A stretch of DNA of 64,000 nucleotides from Massilia sp. METH4 (GCF_037094685.1 NZ_CP146614.1:6696001-6760000); one strand, 5' to 3'; counted from the first letter of the stretch, positions 16,619 through 26,174 are shown. The notes: generated by a model not told the origin, from the sequence alone. Numbers and translations: made by a program.

Positions 16619-17458
16619 ATGAGCGAACAAGACAAGGACGGCGCGTGGCACGGCGCGCAGATGGATTTTTCGAAGTCGATGAGCTACGGCGACTACCTGG
16701 GCCTGGAGCAAATCCTGAACGCGCAGCATCCACTGTCGCCGAACCACAACGAACTGCTGTTCATCGTGCAGCACCAGACCAGCGAGCTGTGGATGAAGCT
16801 GATGCTGCACGAAATGCACGCGGTGCGCGAGCACATCCGCCGCGACGACCTGCCGCCCGCCTTCAAGATGCTGGCCCGCGTGGCGCGCATCATGGACCAG
16901 CTGGTGCATGCCTGGGACGTGCTGGCGACGATGACGCCGCCCGAATACACGGCGATCCGCCCCTATCTGGGCGCCTCGTCCGGCTTCCAGTCCTACCAGT
17001 ACCGCGAGATCGAATTCATCCTCGGGAACAAGAACGCGCAACTGCTCGCGGTGCACGCCTCCACGCCGGCCACCCACGAGATCCTGCACCGCGCGCTGCA
17101 TGAACCGTCCGTGTACGACGAAGCCGTGCGGCTACTGGCCCGCAACGGCCTGCCGGTGTCCGGCGCCCGCCTCGCGGCGGACCCGACACTGCCCACGGCG
17201 GCCGACGAATCCGTGAAGGCGGCCTGGCTGGAAGTGTATCGGGACCCGGCGAAGCACTGGGCGCTGTACGAGCTGGCCGAAAAGCTGGTGGACCTGGAAA
17301 CGGCCTTTCGCTTCTGGCGCTTCCGCCACGTGACCACCGTGGAGCGCATCATCGGCTTCAAGACAGGCACCGGGGGCACGGCGGGCGTGAGCTACCTGCG
17401 CAAGATGCTCGACGTGGTGCTGTTCCCGGAGCTGTTTGCGCTGCGTACCGAACTCTAG
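16619..17458 (+). CDS. kynA: Tryptophan 2,3-dioxygenase
   Basis: 279 residues. Heme enzyme that opens the tryptophan indole ring to N-formylkynurenine, the first step of the kynurenine route. Family motifs: [54 protein letters not shown] and a late [18 protein letters not shown]. With kynU it would give anthranilate, but the formamidase (kynB) needed between them is not adjacent. Confidence 0.97.
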   Translation: MSEQDKDGAWHGAQMDFSKSMSYGDYLGLEQILNAQHPLSPNHNELLFIVQHQTSELWMKLMLHEMHAVREHIRRDDLPPAFKMLARVARIMDQLVHAWDVLATMTPPEYTAIRPYLGASSGFQSYQYREIEFILGNKNAQLLAVHASTPATHEILHRALHEPSVYDEAVRLLARNGLPVSGARLAADPTLPTAADESVKAAWLEVYRDPAKHWALYELAEKLVDLETAFRFWRFRHVTTVERIIGFKTGTGGTAGVSYLRKMLDVVLFPELFALRTEL

Positions 17459-17578
17459 ACAGCAGCCGCCGCGGTTGACAGCCACCGGGGCTTTGACAGC
17501 GGGCGGGCCGCGACGTGAGCACCTACCCCCACCGGCAGGCCGTGGTTGCTGTGGGATGAATTTGAAGGAGTCGATACA

Positions 17579-18250
17579 ATGAAACAAGCATTTACCTGCA
17601 CCCCCCTGCTGCTGGCTACCGCCCTCCTGTGCGGCGGCGCCAACGCGGCGAAGAACAAGAGCGTGGGCGAGCCCGGCGAGTTCGATTACTACGCGCTGGC
17701 CCTGTCGTGGTCGCCGTCGTACTGCGCCACCAATGGCGACCGCGACCCGAACCAGTGCGGCAGCGGCCGCCGCCTGGGCTTCGTGCTGCACGGCCTGTGG
17801 CCGCAGTATGAAAACGGCTATCCGCAGAACTGCTCGCGCGAAAAGCTGCCGGAGCAGCTGCGCCGCAAGTACGAGGGCATCTACCCCTCGCCGAAGCTGA
17901 TCGGCCATGAATGGTCCAAGCACGGCACCTGCTCGGGCCTCGGGCCGGAAGGCTACCTGGCGCTGTCGGCGAAGCTGAAGGATGCCGTGGTGGTGCCGGC
18001 CGCCTACCGCGCGCCCGAGCAACCGGTGCGCGTGACGATACCCCAGTTCAAGGAAGCTTTTCGCAGCGCCAACCCGCGCCTGGCCCAGGATGCCGTCGTG
18101 CCCTTCTGCACCGGCGCCGGCCGCTTCCTGCGCGAGATCCGCGTCTGCTACGCCAAGGATGGTGCGTCGCGCAGCTGCGGCAAGGCGGAAATCAAGCGTT
18201 CGGAAAAGAGCTGCGGCCAGGCTTCCTTCCTGCTGCAAAGCGTGCGGTGA
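17579..18250 (+). CDS. Secreted RNase T2 family ribonuclease
   Basis: 223 residues from the ATG at 17579, preceded by AAGGAG; an earlier in-frame start is less likely. An N-terminal signal peptide (FTCTPLLLATALLCGGANA) predicts export to the periplasm or outside. Both RNase T2 active-site blocks are present: CAS I FVLHGLWPQ and CAS II HEWSKHGTC, each with its catalytic histidine. Several cysteines could form disulfides. It probably degrades RNA non-specifically, through a cyclic phosphate. It stands alone between kynA and the phytochrome. Confidence 0.93.
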   Translation: MKQAFTCTPLLLATALLCGGANAAKNKSVGEPGEFDYYALALSWSPSYCATNGDRDPNQCGSGRRLGFVLHGLWPQYENGYPQNCSREKLPEQLRRKYEGIYPSPKLIGHEWSKHGTCSGLGPEGYLALSAKLKDAVVVPAAYRAPEQPVRVTIPQFKEAFRSANPRLAQDAVVPFCTGAGRFLREIRVCYAKDGASRSCGKAEIKRSEKSCGQASFLLQSVR

Positions 18251-18308
18251 CTGAATCGGCGCATCCCGCCTTGCGCACGCGGCACCGTTTGCCGGTAAAA
18301 TTCTGTCC

Positions 18309-20534
18309 ATGACACAGGCAAGCCCAACGATAGACCTCAGCAGCTGCGACCGGGAAGCGATCCGCACGCCCGGCAGCATCCAGCCGCACGGCTGCGTGCT
18401 GGCGCTGTCGCCGGACGGCATCGTGGTGCAGGCCAGCGACAACCTGGCGCGCTACGTGGGCGTGGCCCCGGAGGCGGCATTGGGCCGCACGCTGGCCGAT
18501 GTGATCGGCGCGGCCGCGGCCGCCGAGCTGGCGCCGGAGTTCGCGGGTGCCGGCGAACGGCCGTCCTTCGCGGCCACCGTGCGGCTCGCGGAGAGCGGCG
18601 CGTTCGACGTGCTGGTGCACCGCTACGATGCGCTGCTCATGCTCGAATTCGAAGCCGTGCAGCGCACCGGCGTGGCCGACTTCCGCCACCTGTATCCGCT
18701 GGTCGGCAATTTCCTGCAGCAGGTGCACGACACCGACACGGTCGAAACGATGAGTGCCCGCGCGGCGGACGAGATCCGTGCGGTGACCGGCTTCAACCGC
18801 GTGCTCGTCTATAAATTCGATGCCGAAGGCCATGGCCACGTGCTGGCCGAGAGCAATGACGGCAACCTGCCGTCCTACCTGGGCCAGCGCTTTCCCGCCT
18901 CCGACATTCCCCGGCAGGCACGCGAATTGTATGCCTCGAACCGCATCCGCCTGATCCGCGACGCGAACTACACGCCCTCTCGGCTGGTGCCGGCGGAAAA
19001 TCCGCTGACGGGCGCGCCGAACGACCTGTCGTTCGCGGCGCTGCGCAGCGTGTCGCCGGTCCACCTGCAGTACATGCGCAACATGGGCACGCTGGCCTCG
19101 ATGTCCGTGTCGCTGATGGTCAAGGGCAAGCTGTGGGGCCTGATCTCCTGTCACAACGCCAAGCCGTGCCACGTCACCTTCGACAAGCGCACCGCCTGCG
19201 AACAGCTGGGCCAGATCCTGGCGCTGCGCATCGAAAGCCGCGAAGTGGCCAACGAGCTGCAGTTCCGGCTCGAGGTGCGGCGCATCATGGTATCCGTGCT
19301 GGGCGGGCTCACGCAGGGCGCCAACTTCATCGAGAACATGGGCAGCGTGTTTCCCGAGTTGCTGCATTTCGCCCGGGCCGGGGGCGCCGCGATCATCGTG
19401 GACGACCGCATCGTCAGCTATGGCGACACCCCGGGCGAAGCGCAATTGCGCGAGCTGATCGGGTGGCTGCAGGTCAATACGCACGACGACGTGTATTACA
19501 CCGACCGGCTGAGCTGCGAGTTTCCACCCGCCGGCGCCTACCGGCAAAGCGCCAGCGGTCTGCTGGCCATGCCGATTTCGCGCATCCACAAGCACTACCT
19601 GCTGTGGTTCCGCCCCGAATTCGTGTACACGATCGACTGGGCCGGCAACCCGCACCAGAAGGAGGCGCCGCCGGGAGCGCCCACCCAGCTGAGCCCGCGC
19701 ACCAGCTTCGCATCGTGGCGCGAGACGGTGCATGGCACCTCGGCGCAATGGCACCCGGGCGAGATCGAGATGGCGCTGGAATTCCGCACGGCCCTCCTGG
19801 GCATCGCGCTGGAGCGCGCCGAACAGATGGCGGAACTGGCCGAGGAACTGGGCCGCGCCAACAAGGAGCTGGAAGCGTTCTCGTATTCGGTGTCGCACGA
19901 CCTGCGCGCGCCGCTGCGGCACATCGTCGGCTTTTCCGACCTGCTGCTGGAAACGGCGGGCGGCGGTTCGCCGGAGAAGCAGCAGCGCTTCCTCACCAAT
20001 ATCAAGGAGTCTGCGAGGCTGGCGGGCAAGCTGGTCGACGACCTGCTGAGCTTCTCGCAGATGGGCCGCGCCTCGCTGCGGCCGGTGCAAGTCGACATGA
20101 ACGAGCTGGTGCGCTCCTGCATCGACAAGCTCTCCCTCGACGTCGGCACCCGCCGCGTCGAATGGCATGTGGGCGACCTGCCGGCGGTCGTGGCCGACCC
20201 GACCTTCATCCAGCTGGCCCTGTACAACCTGCTGTCGAACGCGCTGAAATTCACCGGCCAGAAGGACCCGGCCGTGATTCGCGTCGAAGGCCGGCGCGAA
20301 GCCGCGGTGACCGTGTTCACGGTGGCCGACAACGGCATCGGCTTCAACATGGACTATGTTCACAAGCTGTTCGGCGTCTTCCAGCGCCTGCACCGGATGG
20401 AAGATTTCCAGGGCACGGGCATCGGCCTGGCCAATGTGCGGCGCATCGTGGAACGCCACGGCGGCGCCGTGACCGCGCACTCGGCGCCCGGCCAGGGAGC
20501 GACGTTCACCTTTTCCATCCCCCACTCGTCATAA
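18309..20534 (+). CDS. bphP: Bacteriophytochrome histidine kinase
   Basis: 741 residues: PAS (about 10-115), GAF (about 140-310), PHY (about 320-500), HisKA and HATPase. The biliverdin-binding cysteine is C13 (SSCDREAIRTPGSIQPHG); PASDIP with D199 (196-201), H252 and H282 surround the pocket. The PHY tongue has WAG (444-446) and PRTSF (463-467). The phospho-histidine is H530 (YSVSHDLRAPLRHI). It is a red/far-red light sensor that signals to the response regulator 5 bp downstream. No heme oxygenase to make biliverdin is present in the window. Confidence 0.96.
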   Translation: MTQASPTIDLSSCDREAIRTPGSIQPHGCVLALSPDGIVVQASDNLARYVGVAPEAALGRTLADVIGAAAAAELAPEFAGAGERPSFAATVRLAESGAFDVLVHRYDALLMLEFEAVQRTGVADFRHLYPLVGNFLQQVHDTDTVETMSARAADEIRAVTGFNRVLVYKFDAEGHGHVLAESNDGNLPSYLGQRFPASDIPRQARELYASNRIRLIRDANYTPSRLVPAENPLTGAPNDLSFAALRSVSPVHLQYMRNMGTLASMSVSLMVKGKLWGLISCHNAKPCHVTFDKRTACEQLGQILALRIESREVANELQFRLEVRRIMVSVLGGLTQGANFIENMGSVFPELLHFARAGGAAIIVDDRIVSYGDTPGEAQLRELIGWLQVNTHDDVYYTDRLSCEFPPAGAYRQSASGLLAMPISRIHKHYLLWFRPEFVYTIDWAGNPHQKEAPPGAPTQLSPRTSFASWRETVHGTSAQWHPGEIEMALEFRTALLGIALERAEQMAELAEELGRANKELEAFSYSVSHDLRAPLRHIVGFSDLLLETAGGGSPEKQQRFLTNIKESARLAGKLVDDLLSFSQMGRASLRPVQVDMNELVRSCIDKLSLDVGTRRVEWHVGDLPAVVADPTFIQLALYNLLSNALKFTGQKDPAVIRVEGRREAAVTVFTVADNGIGFNMDYVHKLFGVFQRLHRMEDFQGTGIGLANVRRIVERHGGAVTAHSAPGQGATFTFSIPHSS

Positions 20535-20539
20535 AGCGT

Positions 20540-20998
20540 ATGTTAAAGCCCATCCTGCTCGTGGAAGACAATCCCCACGACCTCGAACTGACCCTGATCG
20601 CGCTGGAGAAAAGCCAGCTCGCCAACGAGGTGATCGTCGTGCGCGACGGCGCCGAGGCGCTCGATTACCTGCTGTGCCGGGGTGAGTATGCGCAGCGGCA
20701 GAAAGGCAATCCGGCCGTGGTGCTGCTGGACCTGAAGCTGCCGAAGGTGGACGGACTAGAAGTGCTGCGCGAGATCCGCAGTGGCGCCGACCTGCGCGCG
20801 CTGCCGGTGGTGATGCTCACCTCCTCGCGCGAGGAGCAGGACCTGGTGCGCAGCTACGAGCTGGGCGTGAATGCCTATGTAGTGAAGCCGGTCGAATTCA
20901 AGGAATTCGTGCGCGCGATCTCCGATCTCGGCATCTTCTGGGCCGTGCTGAATGAACCGCCACCAGGCTCGCAGCGCTACGTGCGGCCGATCAGCTGA
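20540..20998 (+). CDS. Phytochrome-associated response regulator (Rcp1 type)
   Basis: 152-residue single receiver without an output domain; phospho-site D64 (VVLLDLKLPKVDG), acidic D10 and lysine in VVKPVEF. The long insertion after beta-2 (LLCRGEYAQRQKG) and the late IFWAVLNEPPP are typical of Rcp-like partners of phytochromes. It starts 5 bp after the phytochrome stop and is almost certainly its phospho-acceptor. The next step in the signal is unknown. Confidence 0.94.
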   Translation: MLKPILLVEDNPHDLELTLIALEKSQLANEVIVVRDGAEALDYLLCRGEYAQRQKGNPAVVLLDLKLPKVDGLEVLREIRSGADLRALPVVMLTSSREEQDLVRSYELGVNAYVVKPVEFKEFVRAISDLGIFWAVLNEPPPGSQRYVRPIS

Positions 20999-21075
20999 GC
21001 CGAGCTTCCACCGCGCCCAGACGAGAAGAGATATCCCGCCTCCCGCCCCGCGGCGCCAGCAAAAAAAGTTGCAAA

Positions 21076-21100
21076 AAAACCGGTGCCTGTCACCGGTTTT
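21076..21100. terminator. Bidirectional terminator hairpin
   Basis: A 10-bp stem (AAAACCGGTG, 21076-21085, with CACCGGTTTT, 21091-21100) and a 5-nt loop. It has A-run and T-run flanks on both strands and sits between two convergent genes (response regulator and hybrid kinase). Confidence 0.85.
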
Positions 21101-21143
21101 CGGGAAACATTCCACCGCCGGCAACCGCTTCGCCACGCGTTCG

Positions 21144-22742
21144 TCAGGCCGCCTTGCGCCGCCGCAGCAGGTGGCGTATCCGTGCGCTCAGCACGTCCGG
21201 GTTGTATGGCTTGGGCAGCAGGCTGATGCCCGGGTCCATCTTGCCTTCGTGCGCCAGCACGCCCTCCGCATAACCCGAGGTGAACAGCACCTGCGCGTCC
21301 GGGCAATGCCGGCGCACCAGGTCCGCCAGTTGCAGGCTGCTCATCCGGCCCGGCATGATCACGTCGGTGAAGAGCAGGTCGACGCGCGCGCCGTTCTCCA
21401 CGACGCGCGCGGCATGGTCGGCATCCGGCGCCTGCAGCACGTGGTAGCCCAGCGCCACCAGGAGCTGCGCGGTGGCGTCGCGCACGTCGTCCTCGTCCTC
21501 CACGACCAGCACCGTCTCGATGCCGCCGTACAGCGGCGTCGAACCGCCTTCATCCTCCGCCGCCGCGGCCTGGGTGGCGCTGCGGCGCAGGAAAATGCGC
21601 ACGCTGGTACCTTCGCCCGGCGCGCTTTTCAGCACGATCTCGCCACCCGACTGCTTCACGAAGCCATAGGCCATCGACAGCCCCAGCCCCGTGCCCTGGC
21701 CGGTCGGCTTGGTGGTGAAGAAGGGTTCGAAGGCGCGCTGCAGCACTTCCGGCGGCATGCCCTTGCCGGTGTCGGCCACCTCGATCATCACGTATTCGCC
21801 CTGCCCCACTTCGGCCAGTTCTGTCGCCCCCGGCGCCACGTTGCGGGCGCGCAGCGTCAGCGTGCCGCCGCCCGGCATCGCGTCGCGCGCATTGATGGCC
21901 AGGTTCAGGATCACATTGTGCAGCTGGCTCGGATCGACGGCGGTGCTCCACACGCCGGGCGCGATGTCGGTCGAGATCCTGGCCTGCGGGCCGAGCACGC
22001 GGCGCAGCATTTCCTCCATGTCCGACAGCACCACCGACGGATCGATGACGACGGCTTGCAGCGGCTGGCGCCGCGCGAATGCGAGCAGATGGGCCGCCAG
22101 CCGGCCGCCGCGCTCGACGCCGGCCAACGCGGCATCGACGCGCCCGCGCGCATTCTCATTCAAGCCGCCCATGAGCTTCACCAGCTGCAGGTTGCCGCCG
22201 ATGATCTGCAACACGTTGTTGAAATCGTGCGCAACGCCGCCAGTCAACTGGCCGATCGCTTCCATCTTCTGCGCCTGGTGCAGCGCCGCCTGGCTGGCGC
22301 GCAATTCCTCCTGGCTGCGCGCCAGCGACGCGAACGCCTCGTCGCGCTGGCGGCGCGCCACGCAGGCGGCGCTGTGGTAGCGCAGGCGCGCCACGAGTTC
22401 GCGGCCATCCGGCCATTTCACGAGATAGTCGTTGGCGCCGGCCGCGAAGGCCTGCACCTTGATCTGCGCATCGTGCTCGGACGACAGCATGACGATAGGA
22501 ATGTGTTCGGTGCGGCGGTCCGCGCGCAGGTTGCGTACGACGGCGAAGCCGTCGGTGCCGGGCATGCGCAGGTCGACGAGCACCACGGTGGCATCGACTT
22601 GCAGCACCAGTTCCACGGCCCGCTCCGCGCAGCGTTCGTAGCACAGGGCGACGTCGGCGTGCCCTTCCAGGCAGTGCAGCAGGTAATCCTGCGCCAGCGG
22701 TTCGTCGTCGATGAGCAGGACGGAACAGGAACTCTGTTGCAT
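21144..22742 (-). CDS. REC-histidine kinase-REC hybrid protein
   Basis: 532 residues from the ATG at 22742; a TTG 14 codons upstream is an alternative, and neither has a strong ribosome site. Layout: receiver 1 (D57 in VVLVDLRMPGTDG, K109), a coiled segment (about 135-160), a kinase core with H172 (LTGGVAHDFNNVLQIIGG), N box NLAINARDAMP and G boxes ADTGKGMP and GTGLGLSMAYG, and receiver 2 (D460 in LLFTDVIMPG). No transmembrane segment, so it is cytoplasmic. It is tail-to-tail with the phytochrome pair and could belong to the same phosphorelay, but that is inference. Confidence 0.9.
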   Translation of the reverse strand: MQQSSCSVLLIDDEPLAQDYLLHCLEGHADVALCYERCAERAVELVLQVDATVVLVDLRMPGTDGFAVVRNLRADRRTEHIPIVMLSSEHDAQIKVQAFAAGANDYLVKWPDGRELVARLRYHSAACVARRQRDEAFASLARSQEELRASQAALHQAQKMEAIGQLTGGVAHDFNNVLQIIGGNLQLVKLMGGLNENARGRVDAALAGVERGGRLAAHLLAFARRQPLQAVVIDPSVVLSDMEEMLRRVLGPQARISTDIAPGVWSTAVDPSQLHNVILNLAINARDAMPGGGTLTLRARNVAPGATELAEVGQGEYVMIEVADTGKGMPPEVLQRAFEPFFTTKPTGQGTGLGLSMAYGFVKQSGGEIVLKSAPGEGTSVRIFLRRSATQAAAAEDEGGSTPLYGGIETVLVVEDEDDVRDATAQLLVALGYHVLQAPDADHAARVVENGARVDLLFTDVIMPGRMSSLQLADLVRRHCPDAQVLFTSGYAEGVLAHEGKMDPGISLLPKPYNPDVLSARIRHLLRRRKAA

Positions 22743-22997
22743 AGCGCGCGGCGGCGGCTCCGGTAGAATGTAAACAAAAAGCAAGATTGCATTCTACTAC
22801 ATTCGCTGGTCCTTTATGCATGCGGTGTCAACGGTGCGCGGCTTGTTAAATTCGCTGAGAGTCCTGCCTGTCGAGGAATTTGACAGCTCATCCGCAGCCG
22901 GTGCTCCTCCAGGATTGCAAGCCGCTGATTTTTCAGTGACTGCGCATGCAGGCGCGGACCTTGCTTGTAGTTCAGCTCCACGTACAAGGAGACAACG
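22743..22997. other. Divergent intergenic region
   Basis: 255 bp between the hybrid kinase (minus) and the CHRD protein gene (plus). A small inverted repeat, GTAGAATG (22763-22770) with CATTCTAC (22790-22797), could be an operator for the kinase gene. Otherwise nothing recognisable. Confidence 0.35.
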
Positions 22998-23603
22998 ATG
23001 AGTTCTGCAATGCTGAAACGTGTAACGATGTACGGTATCGCCGCCGCCGCGCTGGGCGCGGCAGCCATGTCCGCCCACGCCACCGTCTATACCGCCACGC
23101 TGTCCGGCGCGATCGAAGCGCCGCCGAACGACTCGCCGGGCACCGGCACGATCACGCTGGACTTCGACGTCGCCACGCACACGATGACGATCGACGTCAC
23201 GTTCTCCGGCCTGCTGGCCGGCACGACGATCGCGCACATCCATTGCTGCACGGCCGAACCGGGAACCGGCACGGCGCCTCCCGCCACGCAGGTGCCGACC
23301 CTGACCGGATTCCCGGCAGGCGTCACGTTTGGCACGTATTCGCGCACGTTCGATACGCTCGATGCGACCACGTGGAATCCCGCCTTCATTACCGCCAGCG
23401 GCGGCACGGCCGCCGATGCCGAGGCGGCATTCCTGGCGGGACTGGACGGAGGCCGGGCCTACCTGAACCTGCATACGGAATTCGCGCCGGGCGGGGAGAT
23501 CCGCGGCTTCCTGCAGCCGGTGCCGGAACCGGCCACCTTCGCGCTGCTCGCGCTGGGTGCGCCGGTCGTGCTGGTGGCGGCGCGCCGCCGGCGCGCGAAG
23601 TAA
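22998..23603 (+). CDS. CHRD-domain PEP-CTERM exported protein
   Basis: 201 residues. A signal peptide (about 1-28, ending SAHA) is followed by a CHRD domain (about 29-170; TATLSGAIEAPPNDSPGTG, LAGTTIAHIHC, LNLHTEFAPGGEIRGFL). The C-terminus is a PEP-CTERM sorting tag: VPEPATF, a hydrophobic helix, then a basic run RRRR. Such proteins are exported and processed by an exosortase, usually linked to exopolysaccharide. AAGGAG precedes the start. The function is unknown beyond sorting. Confidence 0.9.
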   Translation: MSSAMLKRVTMYGIAAAALGAAAMSAHATVYTATLSGAIEAPPNDSPGTGTITLDFDVATHTMTIDVTFSGLLAGTTIAHIHCCTAEPGTGTAPPATQVPTLTGFPAGVTFGTYSRTFDTLDATTWNPAFITASGGTAADAEAAFLAGLDGGRAYLNLHTEFAPGGEIRGFLQPVPEPATFALLALGAPVVLVAARRRRAK

Positions 23604-23641
23604 ACCAGCCGCGGTTCCGCGTCCGGCGGAGACATTGGCGG

Positions 23642-23681
23642 ACCGGTGTCGCACACCAGCTTGTCGGTGTGCGACACCGGT
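23642..23681. terminator. Hairpin of the GGTGTCGCACACC family, copy 3
   Basis: Perfect 16-bp stem (23642-23657 with 23666-23681) and an 8-nt loop. It shares ACCGGTGTCGCACACC with the hairpins near 184-307. Like them it lies between two convergent genes, here the CHRD protein and the SDR, and probably stops transcription from both. Confidence 0.75.
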
Positions 23682-23693
23682 ACCCGCCCGAAG

Positions 23694-24503
23694 TCACGCC
23701 GTGGCTGCCACCAGATAGCGTGCCCCCGGCGTGCCGTGCGCGAAGCGTTGCGAGAGCGCCTTGCGCGTGGCTTCGTACTCGATCCAGTCATTGCCGTCCT
23801 GCAGCGGCGGAATCGTCACGACCTCGCCCTGGTCCAGCCCCGCCAGCGCGGCGTCGACCATGTCCTGGGCACGCATCACCATGCCGCTCGGCAGGTTCGT
23901 GTGCGACAGGCCTGCCGTGTCCCAGAAATCCGTCGCGGTCGCACCCGGCAGCACGGCCTGGGCGCGGATGCCCTTGTCGGCCAGCTCATGGTGCAGCGAT
24001 TGCGTGAGTGCCAGTACATACGCCTTGCTTGCGCCGTACACGCCGTTCAGGATCTCGACGCCGACGGCGACGATCGATGCGATATTGATGATGGTGCCGC
24101 CGCCGCGCGCCACGAAGGCCGGTGCAGCCGCGTACATCAGCCGCGTCGGCGCCGTCACATTGATGTCGATCATCTGTTCCATGCGGTCCACGCTCGACTC
24201 CAGCAGCGGCGTCACGCCGCCGAAGCCGGCGTTGTTCACCAGCAGCGTGATCGCCGGGTCGGTCCGGAGAATCTCTTCCACCCGGGCCAGGTCGTCGCGC
24301 TGCCCCAGGTCCGCCTGCACGATCGTCGCCTTGCGGCCATGCGCCCGCTCCACGCGGTCGGCCACGTCGTGCAGCCGCGCCTCGTTGCGGGCCACGAGGA
24401 TCAGGTCGTAGCCGCGTGCCGCCAGGCGGTCCGCATAGATGGCGCCGATGCCGGAGGATGCGCCGGTGATCAGGGCGGTGCCTTTGTTCGATTGCTGGGT
24501 CAT
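23694..24503 (-). CDS. Short-chain dehydrogenase/reductase
   Basis: 269 residues, classical SDR. Cofactor motif TGASSGIG (14-21), then LVNNAGFGG, a serine in NIASIVAVG and the catalytic YGASK. R in VARNEARLHD after beta-2 suggests a preference for NADP(H). The substrate is unknown. GGAGAACGAC precedes the start. It is divergent from the GlxA-type regulator at 24699, which may control it. Confidence 0.88.
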   Translation of the reverse strand: MTQQSNKGTALITGASSGIGAIYADRLAARGYDLILVARNEARLHDVADRVERAHGRKATIVQADLGQRDDLARVEEILRTDPAITLLVNNAGFGGVTPLLESSVDRMEQMIDINVTAPTRLMYAAAPAFVARGGGTIINIASIVAVGVEILNGVYGASKAYVLALTQSLHHELADKGIRAQAVLPGATATDFWDTAGLSHTNLPSGMVMRAQDMVDAALAGLDQGEVVTIPPLQDGNDWIEYEATRKALSQRFAHGTPGARYLVAATA

Positions 24504-24698
24504 GTCGTTCTCCTTGGATGGTTGGCCGCGTTGCGCGATTGGCTTGCTGTGACTGAATTATGGTCTCGCCCCTGCACCGCGAAAACGACCAAAAGCCCTC
24601 GATTCCGGACACGCCAGCCATCCCCCATCCGGCCAATGGGAGGGAGCGGATGGCCCGGCTAGAATGACAAAACCGTCAACCCCTCCTTTCAGGACATC

Positions 24699-25670
24699 AT
24701 GGCCGCCCGCATCGCCCTCGTCGTCTTCCCCGGTTTCCAGGTGCTCGACTTCGCCGCCCTCACCGTCTTTGAAATCGCCAACAAGATCCATGGCGGCCCG
24801 CGCTACGAAGTCGAGACCGTCTCGCACAGCGGCGGCATCGTGACCAGTTCATCCGGCGTGCCGGTCGACACGAAGCCGTTCGGGCGCCGTGCCTACGACA
24901 CGCTGCTGATCGCCGGGCCCACGGTGGTCGCGCCCGCCGAACCGGAACTGCTCGCAGCGCTGCGCGACGCCAGCCCGCGTGCGCGGCGCACGGCGTGCCT
25001 GTGCACCGGCGCGTTCGTTGCCGCCGAGGCGGGCCTGCTGTCCGGCCGCCGCGTCACCACGCACTGGGCGCTGGGCCATGAATTGAAGAAGTCGTATCCG
25101 GATATCGAACTCGATGACGACAAGATCTTCGTCGCCGACGGCCCGGTGTGGACGTCGGCCGGCATGAGCGCCTGCATCGACCTCGCGCTGGGTCTGGTCG
25201 GCGCCGACCTGGGCACGGAGGTGTCGAAGGCGGTGGCGCGCATGATGGTCGTGTACCACCGCCGCACCGGCGGGCAATCGCAGTTCTCGTCGATGGCGCA
25301 GATGGATGGCGGTTCGGACCGCATCCGCAGTGCCCTGCTGTTCGCCAAGGAAAACCTGCAGACGGAACTGTCGGTGGAGCGGCTCGCCGAGCACGTGCAC
25401 TGGAGCCCGCGCCATTTTTCCCGCGCATTCCGCGAGCAGACGGGTCACTCGCCCGCCAAGGCCATCGAAAAGCTGCGGCTGGAAGCGGCCCGCTCGCTGA
25501 TCGAGGATGGCCACGCGACCATCGGCCGCATCGCGGCGCAGACGGGCTTCGGCGACGAGGAACGGATGCGGCGCGCGTTCGTGCGCACCTTCGGCAAGTC
25601 GCCGCAGGCGGTGATGCGGGAATCCAGGCAGCGGATCGGGTACGATGTGCCGGACATGATGGCGCACTAG
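24699..25670 (+). CDS. GlxA-family AraC-type transcriptional regulator
   Basis: 323 residues: N-terminal DJ-1/PfpI-like domain (about 3-170; VVFPGFQVLDFAALTVFEIA, with a cysteine in ACLCTGAFVAAEAGLL) and C-terminal AraC helix-turn-helix pair (about 215-315; LAEHVHWSPRHFSRAFREQT, IAAQTGFGDEERMRRAFVRT). This layout is that of FtrA/GlxA regulators that sense small metabolites. AGGACATC precedes the ATG. Divergent from the SDR gene across 195 bp, the most likely target. Confidence 0.9.
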   Translation: MAARIALVVFPGFQVLDFAALTVFEIANKIHGGPRYEVETVSHSGGIVTSSSGVPVDTKPFGRRAYDTLLIAGPTVVAPAEPELLAALRDASPRARRTACLCTGAFVAAEAGLLSGRRVTTHWALGHELKKSYPDIELDDDKIFVADGPVWTSAGMSACIDLALGLVGADLGTEVSKAVARMMVVYHRRTGGQSQFSSMAQMDGGSDRIRSALLFAKENLQTELSVERLAEHVHWSPRHFSRAFREQTGHSPAKAIEKLRLEAARSLIEDGHATIGRIAAQTGFGDEERMRRAFVRTFGKSPQAVMRESRQRIGYDVPDMMAH

Positions 25671-25700
25671 GAAGTGCCGTCCTTGCCGAAGGAGCAAACC

Positions 25701-26123
25701 ATGGCTGCGCGAACCGTCGAGTACCTGCACCTGCCGCCGGGCAGCACCCCGCCGCCGCTGCCCGGCGCGCCCTTTGCCGCCCTCGTCGTCATCGAGGCGG
25801 CAGTGGCGGAACCGTGGCGCTGGGAGGTCAGCCGCTGGCTGGTGGAAAGCGGTTGCCGCTACATGCTCGCCTGGGGCAAGGGCTGCAGCGATTGGGATGA
25901 TTCGGTCGACGAGGCGAACGACGAAGCGCACGCGTACGACGAGATTCCGGAAGAGGCGTTCGTGGTGACGACCTGGCACGACGACGAGGAACTGGAAGAA
26001 GTGTTCTGGTTCGCGAAGCACTGCGCCGCGCATCCCACCCTCGCGCTGCACCGGGCGGTGATCGTGCACATCGCCGACGCGGCGCGGGAGCAGGCATTGC
26101 GCGAGGCGTACGAAGCAGCGTGA
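25701..26123 (+). CDS. Conserved protein of unknown function
   Basis: 140 residues from the ATG at 25701 with GAAGGAG upstream. Acidic and rich in tryptophan, without signal peptide or membrane segment. Landmarks: YLHLPPGS near the start, VSRWLVESGCRYMLAWGKGC, then WDDSVDEANDEA, and VFWFAKHCAAHPTLALH. I recall similar stand-alone proteins in proteobacteria (possibly DUF7684) but no function. It starts 30 bp after the GlxA-type regulator and is likely cotranscribed with it. Confidence 0.7.
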   Translation: MAARTVEYLHLPPGSTPPPLPGAPFAALVVIEAAVAEPWRWEVSRWLVESGCRYMLAWGKGCSDWDDSVDEANDEAHAYDEIPEEAFVVTTWHDDEELEEVFWFAKHCAAHPTLALHRAVIVHIADAAREQALREAYEAA

Positions 26124-26142
26124 TGCACGCACCGCAAAGCAA

Positions 26143-26174
26143 AGGGCCGCGCCCACTTGCGTGGACGCGGCCCT
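26143..26174. terminator. Terminator hairpin downstream of htpG
   Basis: A 14-bp stem with one mismatch (AGGGCCGCGCCCAC at 26143-26156, paired with 26161-26174) and a 4-nt loop. It lies in the 72-bp convergent gap between the unknown protein and htpG, with an A-rich flank on the left, which reads as U-rich for htpG transcripts. Confidence 0.7.
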
